Below are positions 19,301-26,946 of a stretch of 40,365 nt of DNA, piece by piece; position 1 is the stretch's first letter, and each line of letters begins with the position of its first letter. The notes beneath the pieces are model-generated. The model worked only from the letters and a program-made list of their open reading frames with translations. It had not been told where the DNA came from and made no database searches. The stretch spans positions 1 through 40,365 of the IMG/VR virus record IMGVR_UViG_3300013132_000096. One strand, written 5' to 3'. The DNA comes from a virus. A program made the position numbers and the translations under genes.

Positions 19301-22300
19301 GCGAAAGATAATATTGTTACTGCAGTAGAAATTGTAAATAGCACTATTGGCACTATTGATTTAGGCGTGTCTGCTAGTACAATGGTAGATAATATTACTA
19401 CAAATGTTGATTTGATTAATAGCACTATTTCTGCAGTTGACATCTCAGTCTCTGCTACTGCTATGAATGAAGCAATTACTTCTGCGGTCGGCACTATTGA
19501 TAGTACACTTACTGGAGTTGACCTTACTACTTCTACCTCTGCAATGGTTTCTGCTATTGATACTACCGTAACAACTCTTGATACTGCTCTTTCTGGCGTA
19601 GACCTCACTGACTCTACTTCAGCAATGGTTGCAGCTATCGATGCTAGCGTTGAAACACTCAATAGTACTCTTACAGGTGTAGACCTCACTCTGGGTACAG
19701 ATAGTGCGGTGGCAGCTATTACTACGTCAGCAGATACCGTAATTGAGACGTTATCTGGAGTTGACCTTACTCTTGGTACTGAGAGTGCTATTGCAGCTAT
19801 TACTACGTCAGCAGATACAGTAATTGAGACGTTATCTGGAGTTGACCTTACTAGTGGTACAGATAGTGCAGTAGCAGCTATTACCACGTCAGCAGAGACT
19901 GTGATTGCAACTCTATTGGGTGTAAACCTGACTACTGCTACCTCTAGTATGATAGACACTATCACTACTAACGTTACGCTACTAAATAGTACTATTGGTG
20001 AGGTAGATCTTACTACCTCTACCGCCGTTATGGTAGAAGCTATTAATACTACGGTTACGACTTTGAACTCTACGCTAGAAGGCCTCAGTCTAGGCACTGC
20101 GACAGACTCTGCAGTTGGTAAACTATCTGAAACTATTACTGCTATCAACTCTACTCTAAGTAATATTGCATTTTCTGATGCCGAAGATGTTGCGGTAGGT
20201 GCTATTACTAATACAATAGAGGCAATCAATAGCGTACTAGAACGTATTGACCTTACAGATGTCACTAATTCTGCTGTAGGTAAGATTGAAGTATCAATAT
20301 TAGCACTACAATCAGTACTTGACGGAATTGACCTTGTAGAAATTTCTGAGTCAACAGTTAATAAATTTAACGCTGTTGTAGAAGCTATTGTCTCTACTCT
20401 TAACACTATTGACCTCGTAGAAGTGACTAATTCTACCGTTTCTAAGCTCAAGGCCACTATTACCGCTATGGAGTCTACGCTCGCAAATATCGACCTTGTA
20501 GAAGTAACTGAGTCTACTGTAGAAAAGTTTGAGATAGCAGTTGTTGCTATTAAATCAACACTTGAAGATATTAGCTTAGTTTCAGTAACAGATTCGGCTA
20601 TTGGAGAATTTAATGCTCTAGCTATTGCAATTGAATCTACTCTTAGCAGTATTGATTTAACCTCTGTTACTGATTCTACAGTTGGTAAACTTACTACAGT
20701 AGTTTCTACTATTGATTCTACACTAGCAGATATTGATTTTGTAGAAGTAACTAATTCTACTGTTGATAAGATTAATACACTAGCAGAAACTACTAACTCC
20801 ACTCTGTTCGATGTATCTTTTGTAACGGCTACAGAGAGTGTTGTAGGTGAAATTAACTCTGTTAATGACCTTGTAAATTCTAATTTATCTGATGTGAGTT
20901 TTGTCTCTTCGCTTCAAAGTGCCGTTGACGAGATTAATCTTGTCAACAGCTCTGTTAATTCGACTCTAGAAAGAGTAGACTTTGTTACTACTCTCTCAAG
21001 TGCAGTAGATGAAATTTCACTTGTAAATACTAATATTAACTCAACTTTAAGCGAGGTTAGCTACTCTACTTCTCTAGATAGTGCTATTAACGAAATTACA
21101 CTAGTTAATACTAATATTAATTCTGCACTCTCCGAAGTAACTTATAGCACTAACTTAGATAGTGTTATTGGTGAAATTTCTGCTGTTAATGAAGATATTA
21201 ATAGCAGCCTCAGTGATGTTATTTTTGTTTCTTCACTCAGCAGTGCAGTAAGAGAGATTAATGCGGTAACAGGCACTCTTAATTCTACTCTAGACGACGT
21301 TGACTTTGTTGTCTCGACAGATTCGGTAGTAGAAAAAATTAATGCTTATAATACTGCCGTAAACTCTGCTCTGAGTAATGTGGCACTTGTAACAGCCACT
21401 GAAAGTGCAGTAGGCGAGATTAATGCTGTTAATACATCAGTAAATTCTACTCTAGAAAATGTAGATTTTGCGGTAGCACTAAACAGTGTAGTAGACGATA
21501 TAACGGCTATCTCTGTTGATTTAAACTCTGCTCTGGACAACGTAAATTTCGTTATTACGACTAATGCAGTGGTAGAAAAAGTAACTGCTTATAATGTAGC
21601 AGTTAATTCTGCACTTAGTAATATTACACTAGTCGATTCAACCAGTAGTGTAGTAGATAAAATTGAGGCTGTGCAAACGGCTATCAATTCCTCTCTAGAG
21701 GGAGTTACTCTAGTCTCGGCTACAGACTCAGCGGTTGGCACTATTTTAGCTGCTATTGAAGCAATAGACTCTACTCTAACAGACGTAACTCTAGTAGACG
21801 CCTCTGCCTCTACAGTTGAAGCTATTAAAGCTGCTATTTCTGCAATTGATTCTACTCTTAATGATGCAACGCTAGTTACTTCAACCGAAACAGTAACAGG
21901 TGCTATTACAGCTGTTATCTCTGCAATTAATTCTACTTTAAATGACGTAACTCTTGTAGAGGCTACTGCTTCTACTGTAGAAGAGATAAATGCAGCTATT
22001 ATAGCAATACAGTCTGTGCTAAACGGAGTTAACCTAGTTACTGCTACTAACTCGGCTACAGGTGCGATTACTACCTCTATTAATTCGATTAATACAACTC
22101 TAAACGGTATTGATCTAACCTCAGGAACTAACTCTGCTATCAAGGAGATTACAGACTATAATTCAGAAGTAAATACAGCACTTGGCAATGTCAGCCTATC
22201 CGCAGAAACTTCCAATGTAATTTCTGAAATTGCCAGTATTACGGGTATTAACGTAGAACTAGGTAAAATTTCTCTGAGTGTAAACCTCGCTAGTGCCAAA

Positions 22301-24445
22301 TCTAATATTAGCGCGGTTAATACTGATTTAAATGCCGTCTTAAAAGGCATTAGCATCTCTACAGATTTGGAAACTGCTAAATCTGCTATTGCAAAAGTTA
22401 ATACAGATTTAAACGCTAGACTAGCTGCAATCGCGGTTGAAACTAATCTCTCGCAAGCAAGAACTCGTATTGATACGGTTAACACAGATTTAAATGCTAG
22501 ACTTGCCGCTATAAACCTTGCAACTAACTTAAATCAGGCTACAACTAGAATTGATGGAGTGAGCACATCAATCAACACATCGCTAGGTAATGTTAATCTC
22601 TCTAATGCTACAGCAGTATTTGATGCACTAGTAGCAGTATTTACTCAATCAGCTACAGACAAAGTAACTGGGTTCAAGAATGCAATTGGAGCTTTTGCTA
22701 ATATTACGACAGAGATTACTAATACTCAAGAACTAGCTACTGAGATTGCTAACTTAGCAGGTACTACAGGAAGCGTTAAAAACCTTACCGACAGATTTTC
22801 TTCTCTGCAAACTACTATTAATTCTTTAACAGGAACTACAGGAATATCTGCATTACAAACTCAAATAAATAAGATTGCGACAGATCTACAAAATGCTTGG
22901 ACTGGATTAAGCGCCAAAAATATTTCAGTGACTGCTACTGTACCCTCTGGTACTACTATGAACCTCGGTACTAATGATACTACATACCTAAAAGGATTAT
23001 ATGATTATCGTAATCAATTCCCTGCTTTAGCTCCTGGAGGAGTCTCACTTAGATATAACAAAACAGCTTATGCGGAGGGTGGACTAGTAGACGGCCCAGG
23101 TACCTCTACTTCTGACTCTATTCCGGCTAGCCTTTCTAAAGGAGAGTATGTTCTTAAAGCTTCTAGTGTTCGTGCTTTAGGGCACGAGTTCTTAAATATA
23201 TTAAATCAGAGTGGTGATTTAGATTTTGCTATCTCTTCTCTTGGACGCAGAGGGGATGCTAGAGCCGCGCATATTACGCCAGAAGAGATGATGCTATTAA
23301 AAAGACTTGGCGGCAGTGGAACTAGAAACCCACGTACGGGTCTTAGAGAATTTTATAATAAAGATGGTGGAGCTCTTGGTCGATTTTTTGCTGAACAAGA
23401 AGCAGATCTACTATGGAATACTTATGGTCCTAAAATTGCCCAAGATGCTTATGCAGTACGAAGTTATTCAGTTAAAAATAATTTTGGGCATCCCGAAATG
23501 TATGAATTTACTGCTAAGCCATCTAATCCTTTTTCTTTAGTTAAGAAAGAAAGTGTAGATGTAAACCCAGTATCTCTATCACAGAACGCACTCTTTGATG
23601 CCGCAGAGATAAGCGGTCTTCAAAATTCTCAGGCAGCGGTTATGTTAGCCTTAAACGAAATGTTTGTAGCTAGAAAGGCTACTCCTGTTCAAGGTCTCCG
23701 GAGTAAATATGGACAAGATAAACGATATAGCCAATGGGATAGAACCCCAACTCGTTACTCCGATAGAAACTTTATTGATGCAAATTTTGGTAGTGGTTAT
23801 GCAGGAGTAGAGGGAAACTGGGCAGATAACCAAAATAAGATGAATCTTGGATATTGGCCAGATATCGGTTATCATCCAGGTTATAGAGCTTTTGGAGGTG
23901 GGGGTAATAAACACGGAGACATTTCTGCTGAAAATAGTGGATATCCGGCTAGATTTGCTCAGGCTATGACTAACTCTGTAGACAGACTCTTAGGAGACAC
24001 CAGTTCTTACATAAAAGGAACTTTAATGTCTAAAGATATTGTGAAGCAGGCTATTAACAAATTAAACTCGTCTAACGCATATAAAGACTTTGTTGATTTT
24101 TATATGTTAAGTGGTACTCGAGGTACTGCTCCTACTTATACTTCAGGCGGCTTAGTACGTGGTCAACGAGACTCAGAAATCTCTGCTCTTGAGCCTGGTG
24201 AATTTGTACTACGTAAGGCTGCGGTAAATCAGATGGGTCTAGATGCAGCCTATAAACTTAATGCTACTGGAGATACCGGTGGAGAGACTAACGTAGAGGT
24301 TAACATTACTAACAATGGTGCTCCAGTGAACGTCTCTGCTACCCCACAAATTCGTCGTGAAAACGGTAAACTTGTACTTGACATTATTCTTGAAGATATT
24401 AGAAACAACGGTCCTATCCGTCAACAAATTAGGAGTATTCGATAA
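10397..24445 (+). CDS. Giant tail tape measure protein (4682 residues)
   Basis: The tape measure sets tail length and is ejected with the DNA. The start is TTG, one base after the chaperone stop, with GAGAAG upstream; an in-frame TGA at 10385-10387 and the lack of a nearby ATG support it. The N-terminus is tape-measure-like (AQASGLGGLVAAYAGAAATTFALQ is typical in style). Hydrophobic, Gly-rich segments lie near residues 264-295, 517-540, 650-695 and 1839-1914 and may cross the host membrane. Long helical stretches fill residues 900-2950. Residues 2971-4076 are 41 tandem 27-residue repeats. The C-terminus carries two copies of the GGLV...LxxGEfVLr...A motif (about 4227 and 4583) separated by an unrecognised region of about 300 residues. 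At about 1.5 angstrom per residue the tail would be near 700 nm. Confidence 0.95.
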   Translation: MATIRNIITTIFNSLNADSTVRDANNVNRSITRLGQSSASAGRAFSAQASGLGGLVAAYAGAAATTFALQQAFDALARSARAAQTLEGLGSLAAVSGQSGKAILSSIQEITKGQITLTEAAQQANLSLSAGFNTQQIEGLAEVATKASRALGRDLNDAYIRVVRGSAKLETELLDELGIYTKIEPATRAYAAAIGKARTELTEYERRQAFANAVIEEGRRKFSAINTTIPTSAEQLEAFGSTVLNIATQIGSFVADRLAPLAAYLTNNVALAFAAVGIAASLVAGKAVTLLTAAFTSFNERVVKAGATTEKIIRAFTLTAAAANKANDSIKALTASQIKLTGTQATQLKGLIDASQSRKLNTLELKESRKLIGQNITALRAERDAFRANAQTAIDAQRAAVNARRAALAEQARARALPQGGGFGTPEFIARTTAINQANAALRRADRALASNAAAYAAASAQVQANSVAIGRNITALNALGPALTGVGARIAAVTAGFVALTTSAITGFGALFRGIVGIGSSILFLGSLFTLLGGAIANALGKGEEFNAFISDLGATVKQFFSNQQEAKAKKVFKGVTVGALAELEKTDAALRNTDKFTFKKKFLFFEVEVEKTKEDLVNEVNSIISDVATGSQRTFADSLVGRGGFIGGTIASFLPFLIGLVPGIGPAAAILGGTFARGFTVAAGAAIGAWIDSTLFADEFDQNSPVAQRIRAQFSRVLSGYDADVQNILVQGLTKLDERYAEAARLDPRARIVLRTQQELLLASGKYFKNIEAVSQLMEATGQTADLVVKQFDFAPVVSQIDYIQTAIASLQGKTLEFTFIDVNTLTNQLRESLVEAALSAEAKLLETLTNIRQGFGEDFYEPEQFKALQNATNLEILKTIEAAQVESARDSSKTILQVLQDSEDTLSKALGKLFSSVTIPILDIQKALAVLPTLEERILPAINASNTLNQALARVVFTQKNLNEGLKTGSLTLEQYEIGFAAIVSAQTIARQEYFATEKLINSLTVEERDLLLDNGINLQDILQTAKDTVLAQQQITEQLKKQEQTLKNQLTISEFLRSFTKDKKNPLAFELEFITERAENDLQSFVNQVDYLSGFITQISANLGATFDKELETYRKNAAALREIGLEAELVTRILTEGTNLSMIEGPAGREAMVANTELANLQAAAEKLGSTIAVTGSGLGVVRDNIDSAATASINLQSQATITQLALYEQALEAIQGLTQEAVNNLPKFIGAAEQEYKAIIKKIDADLKELVSKEQVLAIQFEIDQRNLRQQISEIQSDARIARFESEIEIIEARADLKQLSPVNAANQVAAIERKIIQERQAALQTAFEAELNNIDDRKTILKLESEARKQAIRDEAQAQIDKITQDVAYVSTIVQAYDTFIKDSDKVNMKLIDDFVNAGNAVAQNFATTFQNGATVFATAIRQALTGTFSGQAGAVTTAPASITTTAISTTLRDITTDFIILAGETTSKIIEGEKARIQAETTATERSLELIRLEQDVATARYVAEYAALLRAAELGDLVAQQRLNDIADAANEEAKERREALAQFLQDFSKTLSQVFDFVNQLVTGIFEGKIIQARQNEEFITSVLASTSERLSAAQSELNSSLELEVSLREKLIDATNTLLESQNSYLVALGRQNEEIAASGKEYVDNLLAQKRIILELADANRNSLALGKQVTSLEEMQTSLQQALADATESRIKLENKLAATQEILGAVAQAVTGQINMLADSLRNLGNAAGGGGPAGAKPTEVSVTNLGSVFTPLANTLKTAVTEAAAAASGKAAVAEAAGQTEEATELLAASALLNTASTVISSAMSGYNLGKAIGVALGTDGVASGIGGAIGGIVGTVFKTQIAGFLASTTIGSAISTGVTTALGGGAFGSAAASALGSVFTAAIPVFGVVIGALLGNLFATKPRGQATGVLTAEGFETTSMSGKKIDPKALASIPEQALMGVVTSLKQAGISFADTVKTGIDFYKKGISNATLEFADGLKETFSGGTVQEAGQFFVDAFFKGVRVERDEAGLVTFRSLVVDALTPNRETIQNAADRFAELSDVAEKTVKRFEEAIQFATEFNDTLSKLQGPATSITQAFNLINAAAQQNSIVLAQYYREFLAGTEKTFGASSTEYEAALAAVQANALAQLGLARVTRNGVTEIKSLTEAQSELNAGFLLVTDIIAKATASIDMLTVAGFDNIGTIIETSINTQLTDAIQTTAESLAQTLEVLKNPAKAAVFELEGILDNSVQRISDLRGIVDGINDAIQKGLEIDPALLTQARSNITAAAELVDIELDAYIRSLSEAQLEAVISTDQFSDSINNLAQTQLEYLRVVGSQKAVASLINTGRRLSKTIADITGQFNLFRVNGLLGIGVDIDTLAKNLGQTEITSFTIELNDALNEIATGENIASNLSSSVALLNSEFDAGTLTAEQYAYGIEQVITTTEQYLETLTELSKEYQSTISQISGAFNQSKDTVISTIQELGSQIISLTNNISSKTSEILGIYDDTLASVAESGNELFDLRDTAKDAFETASRAIKEFERSNKLSGKSVETLRRELSSVEAEIASLISADNLDFSGFLQLSELTSKQGALKREISSVVAIESEYEDLLGTRTKALEDLSFVEATLATLDDSLVDTRRKESEIIKKTQDATTSFISAQNDLRDITALLAESNFNLNQIRFDEESAVTRVKDALASYNKDLDNLTSTLEAIGGESGAALQSAFIKAAAGNAEIIFANLEEAARNAKIGEATAQAVEAFDQLQALALQVSGFFEPVDEAFTGLETVSVSLTDKFQQFSTDIVKYLETEGLAQFYGPGGVFFQFKETLLDTIKNQGFDVLTAPGGPLQNFNTNLMNISQAIETLSNAGNFLDITIQTAETTFGSFVTAVGTDLEKLTAGYVGLSIVGANLSDTAPDTISLYAEGIGNLNAVLDEGGSLSILLDAAEAMDSLYSSVTIVDALLNEINFEVSAQNAKDNIVTAVEIVNSTIGTIDLGVSASTMVDNITTNVDLINSTISAVDISVSATAMNEAITSAVGTIDSTLTGVDLTTSTSAMVSAIDTTVTTLDTALSGVDLTDSTSAMVAAIDASVETLNSTLTGVDLTLGTDSAVAAITTSADTVIETLSGVDLTLGTESAIAAITTSADTVIETLSGVDLTSGTDSAVAAITTSAETVIATLLGVNLTTATSSMIDTITTNVTLLNSTIGEVDLTTSTAVMVEAINTTVTTLNSTLEGLSLGTATDSAVGKLSETITAINSTLSNIAFSDAEDVAVGAITNTIEAINSVLERIDLTDVTNSAVGKIEVSILALQSVLDGIDLVEISESTVNKFNAVVEAIVSTLNTIDLVEVTNSTVSKLKATITAMESTLANIDLVEVTESTVEKFEIAVVAIKSTLEDISLVSVTDSAIGEFNALAIAIESTLSSIDLTSVTDSTVGKLTTVVSTIDSTLADIDFVEVTNSTVDKINTLAETTNSTLFDVSFVTATESVVGEINSVNDLVNSNLSDVSFVSSLQSAVDEINLVNSSVNSTLERVDFVTTLSSAVDEISLVNTNINSTLSEVSYSTSLDSAINEITLVNTNINSALSEVTYSTNLDSVIGEISAVNEDINSSLSDVIFVSSLSSAVREINAVTGTLNSTLDDVDFVVSTDSVVEKINAYNTAVNSALSNVALVTATESAVGEINAVNTSVNSTLENVDFAVALNSVVDDITAISVDLNSALDNVNFVITTNAVVEKVTAYNVAVNSALSNITLVDSTSSVVDKIEAVQTAINSSLEGVTLVSATDSAVGTILAAIEAIDSTLTDVTLVDASASTVEAIKAAISAIDSTLNDATLVTSTETVTGAITAVISAINSTLNDVTLVEATASTVEEINAAIIAIQSVLNGVNLVTATNSATGAITTSINSINTTLNGIDLTSGTNSAIKEITDYNSEVNTALGNVSLSAETSNVISEIASITGINVELGKISLSVNLASAKSNISAVNTDLNAVLKGISISTDLETAKSAIAKVNTDLNARLAAIAVETNLSQARTRIDTVNTDLNARLAAINLATNLNQATTRIDGVSTSINTSLGNVNLSNATAVFDALVAVFTQSATDKVTGFKNAIGAFANITTEITNTQELATEIANLAGTTGSVKNLTDRFSSLQTTINSLTGTTGISALQTQINKIATDLQNAWTGLSAKNISVTATVPSGTTMNLGTNDTTYLKGLYDYRNQFPALAPGGVSLRYNKTAYAEGGLVDGPGTSTSDSIPASLSKGEYVLKASSVRALGHEFLNILNQSGDLDFAISSLGRRGDARAAHITPEEMMLLKRLGGSGTRNPRTGLREFYNKDGGALGRFFAEQEADLLWNTYGPKIAQDAYAVRSYSVKNNFGHPEMYEFTAKPSNPFSLVKKESVDVNPVSLSQNALFDAAEISGLQNSQAAVMLALNEMFVARKATPVQGLRSKYGQDKRYSQWDRTPTRYSDRNFIDANFGSGYAGVEGNWADNQNKMNLGYWPDIGYHPGYRAFGGGGNKHGDISAENSGYPARFAQAMTNSVDRLLGDTSSYIKGTLMSKDIVKQAINKLNSSNAYKDFVDFYMLSGTRGTAPTYTSGGLVRGQRDSEISALEPGEFVLRKAAVNQMGLDAAYKLNATGDTGGETNVEVNITNNGAPVNVSATPQIRRENGKLVLDIILEDIRNNGPIRQQIRSIR
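19307..22624 (+). repeat. 41 tandem 81-bp (27-residue) repeats in the tape measure gene
   Basis: Each unit follows the pattern (small/acidic)-x-I-x-x-x-x-x-x-[IL]-N-S-T-L-x-x-[VI]-D-[LF]-x-x-x-T-x-S-A-V. All are 27 residues except one of 26 near the end (around 22220), so the array spans 1106 codons. A degenerate further copy precedes it. Units at 19712 and 19793 are almost identical in their first 60 bases, showing recent duplication; most others have diverged strongly. Confidence 0.93.
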
Positions 24446-24855
24446 TGCCTGCCTTTCCTTCTGATGCTACATTTACACTCAATGCTACTACGTATTCTAT
24501 GAGTAATCGTCGGCCTGACAGAAACTACTCGTATAGTTCTAGTTTTGATAATGCTTCTTTCACTTCACAAATAGGTTATGAACGCCGTCGTCAAATCTCT
24601 CGCCGTCGTAAACGTTCGTTTACCTTTGCATACACAAATATTACTGGCGTCTATAAAGCGGCAATTGAAAATTTCTACAATAGTCGGGGAGGACAGTTCG
24701 AAGCATTTGAATTTGACTTGTCATATGCTGGTCAGAGTGGTAGTATAATTGTACGTTTTGATGGACCTCTTACTATTACTCAGATTGTAGCAACTGATAA
24801 TATTTTAACTGACATCTATAACGTCAACTTTTCTTTACAGGAAACCTTCTCCTAA
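24445..24855 (+). CDS. Minor tail protein, lambda gpM-like
   Basis: A 136-residue protein whose ATG overlaps the tape measure stop by one base, with AGGAG about 10 bases upstream. It is a beta-rich protein with FEFDLSYAGQSGSIIVRFDGP in its second half, a pattern common in gpM/DUF-type distal tail proteins that begin the tail tip. It lies first in the M-L-K-I-J order, between the tape measure and the gpL homologue. Confidence 0.65.
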   Translation: MPAFPSDATFTLNATTYSMSNRRPDRNYSYSSSFDNASFTSQIGYERRRQISRRRKRSFTFAYTNITGVYKAAIENFYNSRGGQFEAFEFDLSYAGQSGSIIVRFDGPLTITQIVATDNILTDIYNVNFSLQETFS

Positions 24856-26585
24856 TGTCTACTCGCGCTTATGACTATATTTTACAGCTGGCAGATGCCT
24901 CTTCGTTTACTAGAGGCAATGTTGTTATTGGTATCACCTCGGGAGCAGTCTCAGAGATTGTCGCTATTGAGGCTTCAAACCTTAAAGTGCGTATGTCTAA
25001 TATATACGTTGAGTATCAAACGGGTGAACGACTTATTAGTAATGCAGCAGTAATGAGTACTGTAAATGTGTTTATAGACCACTCTTCTAATGTCACAGGT
25101 AGTGCTAACGTATTTGCATTACCTGCTCCGTTAGGTTTAGCGGATAGTATTATTGTTTATGCTAATGGACTGGTTTCTCCTCGAGACAGCTATCGCATTA
25201 ACGCTAATAACACTATTCAATTCTTACCTATTTTAGCACTTCAAAATACTAATAGTGAAGCAGTTACCAGTATTACCTATCCCACTGCCAATGTAACTTC
25301 GTTACTAGTTCAAACCGTTAGAGGTAACACTGACGCAGCTAGTTTTGTCGCCTCTAATTTAGTCAATTATGTTGAAACAGCTAACTCGACTATCTCAGCG
25401 ATAAGCGACTCTCCTTATATCGCGGAAAAGAATTCTTCTCAACAAACACCACTAGTAAAACTCTATTCTATCTACTATCCCGGTGAGTGGTACCCCAAGA
25501 ACTCAGCAGGTAATCCGACTAAGAGCGGAGACGGGTATCCGTGGCCATATGGTTTTCCGATTCGGTTTGCAGAAGTTATCGGTGAGAACTATAGTGATTT
25601 TAACTATAATGTTATTTTTGGTGGTGTAGAGTATCGAGTAACCGCTCTACAGAGTGACGATATTAGTGCGGATAGTTCTGGTCGTATTAATGAGACAACT
25701 CTTAAGGTTTCTAACTTTGACGGGTCAATGGCTACACTAGTAGAAAATGCTCGTATTGCAGGCTATAATTCTTCTAACGCTACTATTGCTTTTGTAAACG
25801 GCGAAGTGGTACAGAATATTGACCCTCGCACTGCTGCGTCAAATGTCCACTATGACGCAGCAGTCTCTCTGGTTCGAGGAGAAAATGCTGCCTGGGACTA
25901 TGAGTCTACAGTTGCACACGGAGATACCTGGACGTCTTTTAAGAGCGACTCCCGTGACCTACTCGAAGCTGTTGTGGAAATTAAACTTACCTATGCAAAA
26001 TTCTTAGATTACTGGCCTGAATATTCACTTGTCAAAAACAGCACTCCAAATTCTGCTACAGTCTATTCGAGTGCACCTTATCGAGTAGGAGATAGCGTTA
26101 CAGCTAATACGAACGCATTAACTGCTAATATTGTTTCCATTTATGGAAATACTCTCTATTTTGATTCTACTGATTTAGGCGATTTGCTCTCTAATTCTAA
26201 AGTCTGGATTCTCAATCCGGATGCCGACCGTAGTTCTTACGTAGAACATATTTTTACTATCACTAATTTACAAGAGCTAGATGAGCTCTCTGCCACTTTT
26301 TCTATGTCTAACTGGTTACAGTACTTTAGAAACTCTGTGCCAAAACGTAAGTTTTTTGCATATACTTGCCCTTTTCAGTACAAAGGTGCAGAATGTAAAT
26401 ATCCAGCAACTGGAACTGGTACTATAGTAGGCTCTAATCCGCCACTACAGGCTAACGGGTACTTCACTCTAAACAATGCGAGTACTGGTAGTATTAACCA
26501 AGACCTCTGTGCTAAGACCTTAGTCTCTTGCGCTCTACGTCGTAATACAGTTAATTTTGGAGGTTTTCCTGGTGCCGCTAACTAA
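24855..26585 (+). CDS. Minor tail protein, lambda gpL-like, with four-Cys cluster
   Basis: A 576-residue tail-tip protein. Its C-terminus has four cysteines at about residues 505, 514, 552 and 559 in the order TCPFQYKGAEC ... DLCAKTLVSC ... RRNTVNFGGFPGA. Lambda gpL has the same four-cysteine arrangement and is known to bind an iron-sulfur cluster; binding here is inferred. Residues 1-190 resemble repeated beta domains rather than the usual gpL N-terminus, making this protein more than twice the length of lambda gpL. The start overlaps the preceding stop by one base. Confidence 0.8.
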   Translation: MSTRAYDYILQLADASSFTRGNVVIGITSGAVSEIVAIEASNLKVRMSNIYVEYQTGERLISNAAVMSTVNVFIDHSSNVTGSANVFALPAPLGLADSIIVYANGLVSPRDSYRINANNTIQFLPILALQNTNSEAVTSITYPTANVTSLLVQTVRGNTDAASFVASNLVNYVETANSTISAISDSPYIAEKNSSQQTPLVKLYSIYYPGEWYPKNSAGNPTKSGDGYPWPYGFPIRFAEVIGENYSDFNYNVIFGGVEYRVTALQSDDISADSSGRINETTLKVSNFDGSMATLVENARIAGYNSSNATIAFVNGEVVQNIDPRTAASNVHYDAAVSLVRGENAAWDYESTVAHGDTWTSFKSDSRDLLEAVVEIKLTYAKFLDYWPEYSLVKNSTPNSATVYSSAPYRVGDSVTANTNALTANIVSIYGNTLYFDSTDLGDLLSNSKVWILNPDADRSSYVEHIFTITNLQELDELSATFSMSNWLQYFRNSVPKRKFFAYTCPFQYKGAECKYPATGTGTIVGSNPPLQANGYFTLNNASTGSINQDLCAKTLVSCALRRNTVNFGGFPGAAN

Positions 26586-26946
26586 GTTTGAAGAGTTATC
26601 ACAAGCACTACACAACCACTCTATGAGTGAGTATCCTCGAGAAGCTTGTGGTATCATTACTCAAGATTTTGAGTACATACCGTGTAAAAATATTAGTGCT
26701 ACCCCTAAAACTAGTTTTGTTATAGACCCGCTTTCAATTTTACAGCATGAAAACGACATTTGGGGGTTTTTTCACTCTCATCCTGGAAGTGCTGACCCAA
26801 TTCCGAGTAAACGAGATTTAGAGAGTACGGTTTTTTCTGAATATCGGTTTTTAGTAGGCTTTGCCGGGTCTGTCTATATTTATTGGCTTAATGAATCTAA
26901 CTCGTTAAGTTTTGAGAAGTTTAATGAAAGTCACTGTAGCCTTTAG
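26572..26946 (+). CDS. Tail-tip JAMM/MPN-type protein, gpK N-domain-like
   Basis: A 124-residue metalloprotease-fold protein with the JAMM signature: Glu in EACGII (about 24), HSHPGS at 68-73 and SKRD at 79-82 supplying the zinc-binding His and Asp. Lambda gpK joins this domain to an NlpC/P60 domain; here only the JAMM part is present. GTG at 26572 is taken as the start because GGAGG (26559-26563) is 8 bases upstream; an in-frame TTG at 26557 lies partly inside that site and is rejected. It overlaps the gpL-like gene by 14 bases and the next gene by 23. Confidence 0.85.
   Translation: MPLTKFEELSQALHNHSMSEYPREACGIITQDFEYIPCKNISATPKTSFVIDPLSILQHENDIWGFFHSHPGSADPIPSKRDLESTVFSEYRFLVGFAGSVYIYWLNESNSLSFEKFNESHCSL

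Noticed and set aside
19294-20802. A 502-residue open frame on the minus strand within the tape measure gene
   Set aside because: It is the antisense shadow of the 81-bp repeats. Because the period is a multiple of three, the lack of stops in one unit is copied along the array; its protein is a low-complexity Ser/Val/Ile repeat with no ribosome site.
19307-22624. Regularly spaced repeats that might suggest a CRISPR array
   Set aside because: The units are contiguous, coding, diverged and of 81 bp without alternating spacers.
26572-26946. An NlpC/P60 cell-wall hydrolase domain as in lambda gpK
   Set aside because: The protein ends after the JAMM fold, and no Cys-His NlpC/P60 pattern is seen in the neighbouring tip genes.
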